A DNA stretch of 33,972 bases, taken from an uncultured Pseudomonadota bacterium. Its GTDB lineage: Bacteria > Pseudomonadota > Gammaproteobacteria > Steroidobacterales > Steroidobacteraceae. The position numbers and the translations under genes are program-made. The notes beneath the pieces were generated by a model. The model saw only the letters and a list, made by a program, of their open reading frames with translations. It did not search any database and was not told the DNA's origin. Below, piece by piece: positions 1 through 8,289 of the stretch (positions are counted from its first letter, which is position 1; every line of letters starts with the position of its first letter). The stretch is taken from the NCBI GenBank assembly GCA_902826635.1, contig CADEFQ010000034.1, positions 1 to 33,972 of the forward strand. The letters are read 5' to 3'.

Positions 1-546
<546 letters not shown>

Positions 547-664
547 AAGATTTTGAACACTCGAAATGAATGGCTCAAAAGTACATTGCTGGACTTTTGG
601 TCACTCGGTTTTTGCATCCAAAGGACGCATCGACGCGAGTTCCCACACAAGTTACCTGCCAAAC

Positions 665-676
665 TTTTAAAGAGCA
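665..676 (-). promoter_or_regulatory. rrn leader boxA antitermination site
   Basis: The minus strand reads TGCTCTTTAAAA, a close match to the boxA element of gammaproteobacterial rRNA leaders (TGCTCTTTAACA in E. coli). It sits between the second rrn promoter and the start of 16S. In known systems boxA RNA binds NusB and S10 to build a complex that resists Rho termination. No clear boxB was seen. Confidence 0.8.
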
Positions 677-707
677 GCCGGCGCGCTGGGCGCAGGCGGG
701 GGGCGGA

Positions 708-735
708 AGTATAACGACCGCCTCGAATCCGTCAA
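708..735 (-). promoter_or_regulatory. rrn promoter P2
   Basis: On the minus strand there is a -35 TTGACG (735-730), a 16-bp spacer and a -10 TATACT (713-708). The predicted start near 700 lies about 25 nt before boxA, and the sequence after the -10 is very GC-rich, as is usual for stringently controlled rRNA promoters. The -10 hexamer and spacer length are the same as in the upstream P1. Confidence 0.7.
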
Positions 736-800
736 CTTCATCCCGACAACAAGCTTCCTGCCGCGTTTCCGCGGGGCGCTTACCGTGGGGAAGGGCGCGC

Positions 801-848
801 AGTATAGCGGCGCAAACCGGCCTGTCAACGCGCCGCAATACTTTTTTT
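801..848 (-). promoter_or_regulatory. rrn promoter P1 with upstream A-tract
   Basis: The minus strand carries a consensus -35 TTGACA (828-823), a 16-bp spacer and -10 TATACT (806-801), followed by a GC-rich discriminator (GCGCGCCC). A run of seven A (848-842) lies about 14 bp upstream of the -35 and could act as an UP element for the alpha subunit. The 335-nt region 548-882 between 16S and tyrS holds only these leader elements; no tRNA or open reading frame is supported there. tyrS lies upstream in the same direction and no obvious terminator separates it from P1. Confidence 0.8.
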
Positions 849-882
849 CGCTACGGCGTAAGCCATTGATTCCATGAAAGCC

Positions 883-2103
883 TCAGCCCTTGCGCACCAC
901 CTTGACGCGCGCGAATCGGCGCGAGCCGAGTTGCAGCACGTGCGCAGCGCCGAGCGGCAGCCGCAGCGCCTGGTCCGTGACCTTTTCGCCGTCGATCCGC
1001 ACCGCGCCTTCGGCAATTTTCCGGCGCGCTTCCGAGCCGCTGGCAGCGAGGCCGGTGCCCGCGGCAAGCGCGGCGGTCAGCGCGATATCGCCGGTCTTTT
1101 CGTCGGCAAACACCTGGATTTCGGGCAGGTCCGTCGGCAACGCCTTCTCGCTGAAACGCGCTATGAAATCGGCCTGGGCGCGCTCCGCCGCGGTCGCATC
1201 GTGGAAGCGCGCGACGATCTCGCACCCGAGCTCGAACTTCACGTCGCGCGGATTGCGTCCGCCTGCCACCGCCTTCTTCAGCCCCTCGACTTCGCCAAGC
1301 GGGCGAAACGAAAGCAGCTCGAAATAGCGCCACATCAGCTCGTCCGAGATGCGCATCAGCTTGCCGAACATCTCGCTCGCGGGCTCGGCGATGCCGACGT
1401 AGTTGCCAAGTGATTTCGACATCTTCTGCACGCCGTCGAGGCCCTCGAGCAGCGGCATCGTCAGCACGATCTGCGGTTCCTGGCCGTAGGCTTCCTGCAG
1501 CTGGCGCCCGACCAGCAGGTTGAACTTCTGGTCGGTACCGCCGAGTTCGACGTCCGCCTCGAGCGCGACCGAGTCGTATCCCTGCACCAGCGGATAGAGG
1601 AATTCGTGGATCGAAATCGGCTGGCCGCCCTTGTAGCGTTTCGCGAAATCGTCGCGCTCGAGCATGCGCGCGACCGTGTGTTTCGCGGCGATTTCGATCA
1701 GGCCCACGGCACTCATCGAGGAAAACCAGCGCGAGTTGAAATCGATGCGCGTGGCCTCGGGATCGAGGATGCGGAAAATCTGCTCCTCGTACGTGCGCGC
1801 ATTCGCCTTCACGTCCTCGGGCGTGAGGCGCGGCCGCGTCGCGTTGCGCCCCGTCGGGTCACCGATCAGGCCGGTGAAGTCCCCGATCAGGAAGATCACC
1901 TCGTGCCCGAACTGCTGGAACTGGCGCATCTTGTTGATCAGCACCGTGTGCCCGAGGTGCAGGTCGGGCGCGGTCGGATCGAAACCCGCCTTGATGCGCA
2001 GCGGCTTGCCGCGCGCGAGCTTTTTTGCGAGTTCCGCTTCGATCAGCAGGTCCTGTACGCCGCGCTTGATCTCGGCGAGCTGGGTCGTCACGTCGGCTGT
2101 CAT
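883..2103 (-). CDS. tyrS: Tyrosyl-tRNA synthetase (TyrZ-type)
   Basis: This class I synthetase charges tRNA-Tyr with tyrosine in the cytoplasm. The 406-residue product has the HIGH-type motif HLGH (residues 49-52), a canonical KMSKS (227-231) and a C-terminal S4 RNA-binding domain (about 340-406). An intact KMSKS with HLGH is the pattern of the TyrZ branch; E. coli TyrS has KFGKT instead. The start is the ATG at 2103, which gives MTADVTTQ; a GGAG about 11 nt upstream is the only Shine-Dalgarno candidate, and the longer in-frame extension to 2247 has no family support. The gene is directly upstream of the rRNA operon in the same direction and divergent from the M23 peptidase, an arrangement also known in Xanthomonadales. 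Confidence 0.97.
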   Translation of the reverse strand: MTADVTTQLAEIKRGVQDLLIEAELAKKLARGKPLRIKAGFDPTAPDLHLGHTVLINKMRQFQQFGHEVIFLIGDFTGLIGDPTGRNATRPRLTPEDVKANARTYEEQIFRILDPEATRIDFNSRWFSSMSAVGLIEIAAKHTVARMLERDDFAKRYKGGQPISIHEFLYPLVQGYDSVALEADVELGGTDQKFNLLVGRQLQEAYGQEPQIVLTMPLLEGLDGVQKMSKSLGNYVGIAEPASEMFGKLMRISDELMWRYFELLSFRPLGEVEGLKKAVAGGRNPRDVKFELGCEIVARFHDATAAERAQADFIARFSEKALPTDLPEIQVFADEKTGDIALTAALAAGTGLAASGSEARRKIAEGAVRIDGEKVTDQALRLPLGAAHVLQLGSRRFARVKVVRKG

Positions 2104-2210
2104 TGTGGCTGGCGCTCCATGGGCGCGAAACTCTAGCAGCCTGTCGCGCGGATCGCGCGGTTCCGCGGGCCGCGTCACGAGGCCGCGCGCACGAAGCAGG
2201 ACCCGGCGCA

Positions 2211-2239
2211 TTGACCCGACCGGAGGCCTCGGGTACGGT
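2211..2239 (+). promoter_or_regulatory. Possible promoter of the M23 peptidase gene
   Basis: TTGACC (2211-2216) is followed after 17 bp by TACGGT (2234-2239), 21 bp before the peptidase start codon. The -35 matches well, the -10 only partly (3 of 6). Confidence 0.35.
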
Positions 2240-2259
2240 CGCGTCACCTTTCCGGATCA

Positions 2260-3591
2260 ATGGCTTCCATGCGTTTCGACCGCGGCCTCAAATGGCGCCA
2301 CCCGCACGTGTCCGGCGCGCTTGCGCTGAAAGTCGGCTGCTGCGCGCTCCTCGCACTCCTCTGGGCGGGATTTGAGCGCGACGCGGCTCCGGCCGTCACC
2401 GAGTTCTCCGTAGCGCAGGCGCTTTCTCTTGCGGATGCGGGCCTCGTCGACGCGTCGCTCGCGCCAATGGATATCGCCGGCAACGCGATCGAAGTGATCG
2501 TGCGGCGCAACGACACGCTCGATCAGATCTTCCGCAAGCTCCAGCTGAGCCTCGCGGACCTCGCGAGCCTGCGTGCGCTCCCGGACCTGCGTGCGACGCT
2601 CGACCGGCTGCGCCCGGGCGAGGCGCTCAAGTTCTTCCATGACGGCGCCGGCCAATTGCTCGGGCTCGAGCGGCAGCTGTCGGAAAGCGAGCGCCTCACG
2701 GTCGAGCGCGCGAGCGACGGCTTCCAGGCTCACATCATCGAGAACCCGCTCGAGCGCGACGTGCGCACCGCCGAAGGCACCATCACGAGCTCGCTGTTCG
2801 AGGCGGCGCAGGCGGCCGGGATTTCCGACCAGACGGCGATCGCGATCGCCGACGTGTTCGCGTGGGACATCGACTTCGTGCTCAACGTGCGCAGCGGCGA
2901 TCGCTTCGTCGTGACCTACGAAAAGCTCTCGCAGGACGGCGAATACCTGCGCGACGGTGCACTGCTCGCGGTGAAATTCGTCAACCAGGGCCGCGAGTAC
3001 CGCGCGGTGCGCTACGTCGACCCGGAGGGCCATGCGCGCTACTTCACGCCCGAGGGGCGCAGCCTGCGGAAGGCGTTCCTGCGCGCGCCGCTCGAGTTCA
3101 CGCGCGTCTCCTCGCGCTTCAACCCGAATCGCAAGCACCCGGTGCTGAACCGCATCCGCGCGCATCGCGGCGTCGATTACGCGGCGCCGACGGGCACGCC
3201 GGTGCGCGCCGCCGGTGACGGCCGCGTGCAGTTTCGCGGCATCAAGGGCGGTTACGGCAATGTGGTCGAACTGTCGCACGCGAACGGCGTGGTGACCGTC
3301 TACGGGCACATGTCGCGATTCGCGAAGCGGTTGCGCAGCGGCCAGCGGGTCACGCAGGGCGAGGTCATCGGCTATGTCGGGCAGAGTGGTCTCGCGACCG
3401 GGCCGCACCTGCACTACGAATACCGGCAGAACGGCGCGTACAAGGACCCGCAGAAAGTGAAGCTGCCGAACGCCGATCCGTTGCCGGCCGCGCTGCTGGC
3501 CGACTTCCACGCGCAGACGTCGCGGCTGCTCGCCGGCCTCGATCAAGGCGCCCAGGCCGCGGGCGGGCCCGCCGCCGTCGCGGCGCGCTGA
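2260..3591 (+). CDS. M23 family murein DD-endopeptidase (MepM/OapA-like)
   Basis: The predicted enzyme cleaves peptide cross-links in peptidoglycan at the periplasmic face. The 443-residue protein begins with a hydrophobic anchor or signal (about 20-40). A LysM-like OapA segment follows (about 70-125, IEVIVRRNDTLDQIF), then a Csd3/MepM-type middle domain, then a LytM/M23 domain (about 285-400). The zinc site is complete: H302 and D306 in HRGVD, and H383/H385 in GPHLHYE. The start is the ATG at 2260; a second in-frame ATG three codons on (2269) is also possible. It is divergent from tyrS and convergent with ppx (11-nt gap). M23 peptidase beside tyrS and rrn is a recurring gammaproteobacterial arrangement. 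Confidence 0.93.
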   Translation: MASMRFDRGLKWRHPHVSGALALKVGCCALLALLWAGFERDAAPAVTEFSVAQALSLADAGLVDASLAPMDIAGNAIEVIVRRNDTLDQIFRKLQLSLADLASLRALPDLRATLDRLRPGEALKFFHDGAGQLLGLERQLSESERLTVERASDGFQAHIIENPLERDVRTAEGTITSSLFEAAQAAGISDQTAIAIADVFAWDIDFVLNVRSGDRFVVTYEKLSQDGEYLRDGALLAVKFVNQGREYRAVRYVDPEGHARYFTPEGRSLRKAFLRAPLEFTRVSSRFNPNRKHPVLNRIRAHRGVDYAAPTGTPVRAAGDGRVQFRGIKGGYGNVVELSHANGVVTVYGHMSRFAKRLRSGQRVTQGEVIGYVGQSGLATGPHLHYEYRQNGAYKDPQKVKLPNADPLPAALLADFHAQTSRLLAGLDQGAQAAGGPAAVAAR

Positions 3592-3602
3592 CTCGCAGCG
3601 CG

Positions 3603-5144
3603 CTACGCGGCCGCCTCCGCGAGCCGGGTGCGCGCGCTGAAGACGCGCAGGCGCACGCCCATCGAGCGCAGCAGTTCGATTTCACCCCGCAAGTCGGCGG
3701 CAGTGAGCGCATGGTCCCTGAGCCAGCGCGACGGAAAACGCACCGTGAGCGCGCGACCCTTCGCTTCGAGCGCGATGGCGGGCAACGCCGCATCGCTGCG
3801 ACCACGGTGCAGCAGCACGGCGAGCCGCAGCAGCACGATGAGCCAGCGGGCGTGGGTATCCCAGGGTGGCGCGAGGCGGCCCAAGCCCTCGAGCGCGGGC
3901 TTGCGACGATGTGCCCCGACGATGCGCGCAAGGAGCAATTGCTCTTCGCGCGGGAAACCCGGCATGTCCGCGTTCTCGAGGAGGTAGGCGCCGTGACGCT
4001 GGTAGCCGTTGTGCGCGACGTCGAGCCCGATCTCGTGCAACCGCGCGCCCCAACGCAGCACCGACGCTGCCAGCGGGTCCGCGAGTCGCCAGGCGTCCCG
4101 CACTTGCGCGAAGAAGTCGAGCGCGGTGGCCGCCACGCGCCCGGCCTGCGCGGTATCCACTTGATAGCGGCGCTCCATCGCGCGGACGCTGCGATCGCGC
4201 GCGTCCTCGTTCGTGATGCGCCCGACCATGTCGTAGAGCAAGCCTTCGCGCAGCGCCCCGTCGGCGATGCGCATCTCACGGATCGCGAGCGCGTCGAACA
4301 ACTCCGCAAGGATCGCCACGCCGCCGGCAAACACGTCGCGCCGCTCGTCGGTGACCGCCGCGAGGGCGAGGTCGCGAATGTCACGGACCCGCGCCATCGC
4401 GGCGAGCAGCGCCTCGAGCCCTTCGGCCGTGATCGACGTCGCGGCCGGGTCCATTTCGCGCAGGCAGTCGCCGGTGGCACGCACGCTGCCGGCGCTGCCC
4501 ATCGCGTACTGCCAGCCGAGCCGGCGAAAGCGTGCGTGCACCGGCTCGAGTTCAAGTCGCACCGCGACGCGTGCACGTGCCATGCGCTTCGCCGAAATGC
4601 GCCCGCCGCCGAAGTACCGCTCGCTCAGGTCCACGCAGCCCACCTGCAGGCTCGTCAGCTCGATGGGGTCGAGTCCCTCGCCGACGATCAGCTCGGTGCT
4701 GCCGCCGCCGATGTCACAGACGAGCCGCCGGCCGGCCTCGGCCGGTGAGGTTTGCGCCACGCCCCCGTAAATCAGGCGCGCCTCTTCCATGCCGGAGATG
4801 ATTTCGATCGGATGGCCGAGCGCCTCGCGCGCGCGTTCGAGGAAGGCCTGCTTGCGACGCGCGCGGCGCAGCGCATTCGTGCCGACGATCCGCACGTCGC
4901 GCGCGTGCATGTCGCGCAGGCGCTGGCCGAAGCGTTCGAGGCAGGCGAGCGCGCGATTCGCGTACTCGCGATCGAGTCGCCCACTCGCATCGACGCCGGC
5001 GCCGAGCCGCACGACTTCGCGCAGCTTGTCGATCACGGTGAGCTGCCCGTGCGCGTAGCGCGCGACGACGAGATGGAAGGAATTCGAACCGAGATCGACC
5101 GCCGCCAATACCCCAGGCGCAGGTCCGGCGGTCGCCCGCGCCAC
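3603..5144 (-). CDS. ppx: Exopolyphosphatase (Ppx/GppA family)
   Basis: The family releases phosphate processively from polyphosphate, or acts on pppGpp, using an actin-like ATPase fold. The 513-residue product has the N-terminal phosphate loop AAVDLGSNSFHLVV (about 14-27), the segment GTNALRRARRKQAFL, the catalytic-glutamate region SGMEEARLIYGG and the second phosphate loop VCDIGGGSTELIVGEG. The C-terminal half resembles the HD-like helical domain of Ppx. Length fits Ppx (E. coli 513 aa) rather better than GppA (494), but sequence alone does not settle the substrate. The start is a GTG 9 nt after the erpA stop, so co-transcription with erpA is likely; no clear Shine-Dalgarno was seen. Confidence 0.93.
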   Translation of the reverse strand: MARATAGPAPGVLAAVDLGSNSFHLVVARYAHGQLTVIDKLREVVRLGAGVDASGRLDREYANRALACLERFGQRLRDMHARDVRIVGTNALRRARRKQAFLERAREALGHPIEIISGMEEARLIYGGVAQTSPAEAGRRLVCDIGGGSTELIVGEGLDPIELTSLQVGCVDLSERYFGGGRISAKRMARARVAVRLELEPVHARFRRLGWQYAMGSAGSVRATGDCLREMDPAATSITAEGLEALLAAMARVRDIRDLALAAVTDERRDVFAGGVAILAELFDALAIREMRIADGALREGLLYDMVGRITNEDARDRSVRAMERRYQVDTAQAGRVAATALDFFAQVRDAWRLADPLAASVLRWGARLHEIGLDVAHNGYQRHGAYLLENADMPGFPREEQLLLARIVGAHRRKPALEGLGRLAPPWDTHARWLIVLLRLAVLLHRGRSDAALPAIALEAKGRALTVRFPSRWLRDHALTAADLRGEIELLRSMGVRLRVFSARTRLAEAAA

Positions 5145-5153
5145 GGCGATGGG

Positions 5154-5495
5154 TCAGGCGGAGAAGGAGGAGCCGCAGCCGCAGGTGGTCGTGGCCTGCG
5201 GATTGCGGATCACGAACTGCGCACCGTCGAGGTTCTCCCGATAGTCGATCTCGGCGCCGGTGAGGTACTGCACGCTCATCGGGTCGACCAGCAGCTTGAC
5301 GCCCTGGTTCTCGACGCAGGTGTCGCCGTCCTGCACGGATTCGTCGAACTCGAAGCCGTAGGACAGGCCCGAGCAGCCGCCCCCCTGCACGAAGACGCGC
5401 AACATCAGGTTCGGGTTGCCTTCACCGCGGATCAGGTCGCCGACTTTGCGGGCGGCGGCATCGGTAAAGACGAGCGGTGCGGTTTCAGTAGTCAT
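5154..5495 (-). CDS. erpA: Iron-sulfur cluster insertion protein ErpA
   Basis: This A-type carrier delivers Fe-S clusters to apoproteins, including isoprenoid synthesis enzymes in E. coli. The product is 113 residues with the three ligand cysteines at C41, C105 and C107 ([11 protein letters not shown] and TTCGCGSS), almost the same numbering as E. coli ErpA (42, 106, 108). The start is the ATG at 5495 giving [10 protein letters not shown]; an in-frame TTG four codons upstream is less likely. It has its own promoter and is followed after 9 nt by ppx. The HesB/IscA family is close, but an isolated gene away from isc genes and the overall match favour ErpA. Confidence 0.95.
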   Translation of the reverse strand: MTTETAPLVFTDAAARKVGDLIRGEGNPNLMLRVFVQGGGCSGLSYGFEFDESVQDGDTCVENQGVKLLVDPMSVQYLTGAEIDYRENLDGAQFVIRNPQATTTCGCGSSFSA

Positions 5496-5525
5496 TGGGC
5501 AGTACAAAAAGCTTGATTAGACAAT

Positions 5526-5554
5526 AGTTTACGCGCGCAATGCGTCGCCGTCAA
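5526..5554 (-). promoter_or_regulatory. Predicted erpA promoter
   Basis: The minus strand has -35 TTGACG (5554-5549), a 17-bp spacer and -10 TAAACT (5531-5526), giving a start near 5519 and a leader of about 25 nt before the erpA ATG. The -35 overlaps the T-run of the upstream terminator. No clear IscR operator was recognised. Confidence 0.6.
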
Positions 5555-5573
5555 AACTCCCGGGGCCCCCGGG
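5553..5573 (-). terminator. Possible terminator after the bactofilin gene
   Basis: On the minus strand CCCGGG-GGC-CCCGGG (5573-5559) forms a 6-bp GC stem with a 3-nt loop, followed by AGTTTT. It begins 9 nt after the bactofilin stop codon. The T-run is short, so termination may be incomplete. Confidence 0.45.
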
Positions 5574-5582
5574 TCAGGCAGC

Positions 5583-6017
5583 CTAACCTACCGCCTCCGT
5601 GACGGTATAGCGCCCGGTCACGGCGTTCTCGTCCTCGACCAGCCTCGGGGCGCCACCGGCGCCCACCGGGACGAGCTTGCCGCGGATCTCGGCGCCGAGG
5701 GCCATCTCGATCTGGCCGTAATGCACGCTGCCCTCGACCCGCGCCTTGGGCCCGAGCACGACTCGCGCCGCAGCATGGATGTCACCGTTCACGGTGCCGT
5801 TCAGGACGACGTTCGCGACGTTCACCGAGCCTTCGATCCGGCCCTGCTCGCTGACCGACAGCGTCGCGGCCGCGGCGCCCTCGCCCCGGACATTGCCGGC
5901 CACGCGACCGTCAAGGTGCAGGCCGCCCTCGAACACGAGATCGCCGTCGATCCGCGAGGCCTTGCCGATCAGCGTATCGACCCGGAGATTGAGCGCCTTG
6001 TCCTTGCCGAACATCAT
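5583..6017 (-). CDS. Bactofilin (polymer-forming cytoskeletal protein)
   Basis: Bactofilins self-assemble without nucleotide into filaments that organise cell shape, cell-wall enzymes, polarity or pili. The 144-residue protein has a short N-terminal tail (MMFGKDKA), a central domain of short repeats built around alternating Gly, Val and Ile (for example RIDGDLVFEGGLHLDGRV, about 24-41) typical of the right-handed beta-helix, and a short disordered C-terminal tail. The start is the ATG at 6017, with GGAG 6 nt upstream. Its ATG overlaps the TGA of the DUF6776-like gene (ATGA), so the two are probably translationally coupled. In several bacteria bactofilins act with M23 peptidases; one lies nearby at 2260, but is not in this operon. 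Confidence 0.9.
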   Translation of the reverse strand: MMFGKDKALNLRVDTLIGKASRIDGDLVFEGGLHLDGRVAGNVRGEGAAAATLSVSEQGRIEGSVNVANVVLNGTVNGDIHAAARVVLGPKARVEGSVHYGQIEMALGAEIRGKLVPVGAGGAPRLVEDENAVTGRYTVTEAVG

Positions 6018-6733
6018 TCCACACTCCACAAGAGGGTCTGGTTGACGGGCGCCACGCCCTTCTTCCCCGAGCGTACCTCGACGTTCACGCGTTCGGGACT
6101 GAAACCTTCCGGAAGTGTGATCTCGGGATCGATGTTCTCGAAATAGCGGAATGAAAAGGGGATTTCACTGCGCTTGTCGGCGGTCAGCGCGCCGAGGTCG
6201 ACGGACAGCGGCCCCCCTTCCCGCTCGCCCTCGATGCGTGCGGTCAGGATCCCGTCGACGCTCTTGTCGGTACGCACGGGCTGCACGAGCGTGATGCGCA
6301 GGCGAAACCGCCGGGGCTCGCCGCTCGCCGTGATGCGCAACTGCTGGATCTTCACTTCGGGCGCATTGCCGCCCTGCGCGACGATGCCCTCGTAGAACGC
6401 GAGCTCCTGCGCCTGCTTCGCGACCTGCGCCTGCAGCTCGCCGATGGTCTTCGCGACTTCCGCGCGTTCGCGCCCGTGACCGACTTCCGTTGATTCGAAC
6501 TCGGCGAGCTTCACGCGCAGCTCGCGGTTCTGCTTCTCGAGGCGCTCGGTCCCGACCCGATTCTCGGCTTCGCGTTGCGAGACGGTGAGCCGGTCGTAGC
6601 CGCCGTCGAAGCGCCCATATTCATAGGTGACGTAGAACGCGAAGAACCCGAGCAGCACGAGTATCACGATGAGCCAGCGCCCCCGCGCCGGCGCATACGT
6701 GCGCACGACGAGCTTCGGCACGGTCTCGGTCAT
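6014..6733 (-). CDS. DUF6776-like membrane-anchored coiled-coil protein
   Basis: The function is unknown. The 239-residue product has a cytoplasmic N-terminus, one transmembrane segment (about 21-39, LIVILVLLGFFAFYVTYEYG), a long coiled coil rich in Glu, Arg and Gln (about 50-120), and a C-terminal beta-rich domain with the conserved-looking stretch FRYFENIDPEITLPEGF. This layout fits the DUF6776 family often found beside bactofilins in gammaproteobacteria; the family name is from memory. The start is the ATG at 6733 with GGAAG 7 nt upstream; it overlaps the rppH stop. The overlaps on both sides indicate one operon, rppH-DUF6776-bactofilin, and suggest that this protein may tether the bactofilin to the inner membrane (inference). 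Confidence 0.8.
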   Translation of the reverse strand: MTETVPKLVVRTYAPARGRWLIVILVLLGFFAFYVTYEYGRFDGGYDRLTVSQREAENRVGTERLEKQNRELRVKLAEFESTEVGHGRERAEVAKTIGELQAQVAKQAQELAFYEGIVAQGGNAPEVKIQQLRITASGEPRRFRLRITLVQPVRTDKSVDGILTARIEGEREGGPLSVDLGALTADKRSEIPFSFRYFENIDPEITLPEGFSPERVNVEVRSGKKGVAPVNQTLLWSVE

Positions 6734-7257
6734 GACGCCACTTCCGCCCACCAGTCCGGATAGGCCGGCAGGCCGCCGGGAAACGCGATCGCGCCGAGTT
6801 CATGCAGCGCACGCTGGTACACCGGGCGTTTGAAGTGGATGACCTCGCGCACCGGTTCCCAATACTCGGCCCAGCGCCATTCGTCGAACTCGGGTTCGTC
6901 GCCTTGGTCGAAGCGGAAGTGCACGTCCGCGTGGGCGAGCTTCAGCAGGAACCAGCGCTGCTTCTGCCCGATGCAGACCGGGTGCTGGTGGCGACGCACG
7001 AACTTCGCGGGCAATCGATAACGCAGCCAGTGATCGGTGCTGCCGGCGACACTCACGTCGGTGGGCTCGAGGCCGATCTCTTCGCGCAATTCGCGCAGCA
7101 GCGCGGCCTCGGCCTGCTCGCCCTGCCGCATTCCGCCCTGCGGGAACTGCCAGCCGCGACCGCCGACGCGGCGCCCGAGAAACACGCGGCCGTCCTCGCG
7201 CATCAGCACGATGCCGACATTCGCCCGGAACCCTTCCTCGTCGATGACATCGACCAT
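6730..7257 (-). CDS. rppH: RNA pyrophosphohydrolase RppH (Nudix)
   Basis: RppH removes pyrophosphate from the 5' triphosphate end of mRNA and so starts RNase E-dependent decay. The 175-residue protein begins MVDVIDEEGFRANVGIVL as in RppH and carries a full Nudix box (residues 41-63, with R55, E56, E59, E60). RppH family features such as GGRGWQFPQGG before the box and YRLPAKFVRR after it are present. The start is the ATG at 7257. It is first in a tight operon, its stop overlapping the next start, and is divergent from the BtuC-type gene with only 42 nt between them. Confidence 0.95.
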   Translation of the reverse strand: MVDVIDEEGFRANVGIVLMREDGRVFLGRRVGGRGWQFPQGGMRQGEQAEAALLRELREEIGLEPTDVSVAGSTDHWLRYRLPAKFVRRHQHPVCIGQKQRWFLLKLAHADVHFRFDQGDEPEFDEWRWAEYWEPVREVIHFKRPVYQRALHELGAIAFPGGLPAYPDWWAEVAS

Positions 7258-7299
7258 GCGGGCTTTTTAACCCGGGGAACGCTGATACGCTAGCCTGCA

Positions 7300-8289
7300 G
7301 TGACTCCCGCCGGAACCCTGCTTCGTTTCGCGCTGCTTGCCGCGCTCGCGGCCCTTGCCGTCGCGGCCTCCCTCCTCCATGGCAGCTCGGGCCTCGGGGT
7401 GCACGACGCGCTGCTCGCGCTCACGGGCGGCGGCGATGAGACCACCCGCAGCATCGTGCTCGACGTGCGCCTGCCGCGCACGCTCGCCGCGGTCGGCGTC
7501 GGCAGCGTGCTCGCGCTCGCGGGCGTGCTGTTGCAGGCGCTCTTTCGCAACCCGCTCGCGGACCCGTACGTGCTCGGCGTGTCGGGCGGTGCGGCGGTCG
7601 GTGCGCTGCTCGCGCTGATCGCCGGCGCGGGCATCGTGGCGACTCGCAGCGGGGCCTTCGCGGGAGCGATCGCGACGATCGGGCTCGTCGCGCTGGCGGG
7701 GCGCGGCGGCGGCGTCACGCGGCTGCTCCTCACCGGCGTGGTGGTGGCGAGCGCCTGTGGCGCGTGTGTCTCGGTGCTGCTCGCGCTCGCCGACAACGGG
7801 CAATTGCGCGGCATGGTGTTCTGGCTCGCGGGCGATCTCGGCTGGGCGAGCGATCCGTGGACGAGCGGGCTCACGGCGCTCGCGGCGCTCGTGCTCGCAC
7901 TCGCCTTCGCGCGGCCGCTCAACGTGCTCGCGGCGGGCGAACTGCGCGCGCAGGCGGTGGGGCTCGACCTGACGCTCGCGCGCTGGGCGATCTTCCTCGT
8001 GAGCGCGGCGCTCACCTCGACCGCCGTGGTCACCGCCGGCACCGTGGGCTTCGTCGGGCTCGTCACGCCCCACGCCGTGCGCCTTGCGTTCCGCACCGGC
8101 GATCACCGCATCGTCGCCCCGGCGGCGGCGCTGCTCGGCGGCAGTTTCGTCGTGGCGGCCGACTACGCGGCACGCACGATCGCCGCACCCCGGCAGTTGC
8201 CGGTCGGCGCGATCCTGGCGCTGATCGGCGCACCCCTTTTCCTCGTACTGCTGCGCTCGACGGTCAGCGCGCCACGCGCTCGGCAATGA
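7300..8289 (+). CDS. btuC: FecCD-family ABC permease, probable vitamin B12 permease BtuC
   Basis: The predicted inner-membrane permease moves cobalamin (or another metal chelate) into the cytoplasm. The 329 residues form about ten hydrophobic segments. FecCD hallmarks are visible: LPRTLAAVGVGSVLALAGVL, LFRNPLADPYVLGVSGGA (about 83-100) and GFVGLVTPHAVRL (about 250-262). The B12 assignment rests on context: a B12-riboswitch-controlled btuB, a cobalamin adenosyltransferase and a matching ATPase lie within 9 kb. Siderophore transport is the alternative. The start is a GTG at 7300 with no good Shine-Dalgarno. Its 3' end overlaps the convergent diguanylate cyclase gene by 26 bp. No periplasmic binding protein gene (btuF) is in the window. 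Confidence 0.8.
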   Translation: MTPAGTLLRFALLAALAALAVAASLLHGSSGLGVHDALLALTGGGDETTRSIVLDVRLPRTLAAVGVGSVLALAGVLLQALFRNPLADPYVLGVSGGAAVGALLALIAGAGIVATRSGAFAGAIATIGLVALAGRGGGVTRLLLTGVVVASACGACVSVLLALADNGQLRGMVFWLAGDLGWASDPWTSGLTALAALVLALAFARPLNVLAAGELRAQAVGLDLTLARWAIFLVSAALTSTAVVTAGTVGFVGLVTPHAVRLAFRTGDHRIVAPAAALLGGSFVVAADYAARTIAAPRQLPVGAILALIGAPLFLVLLRSTVSAPRARQ

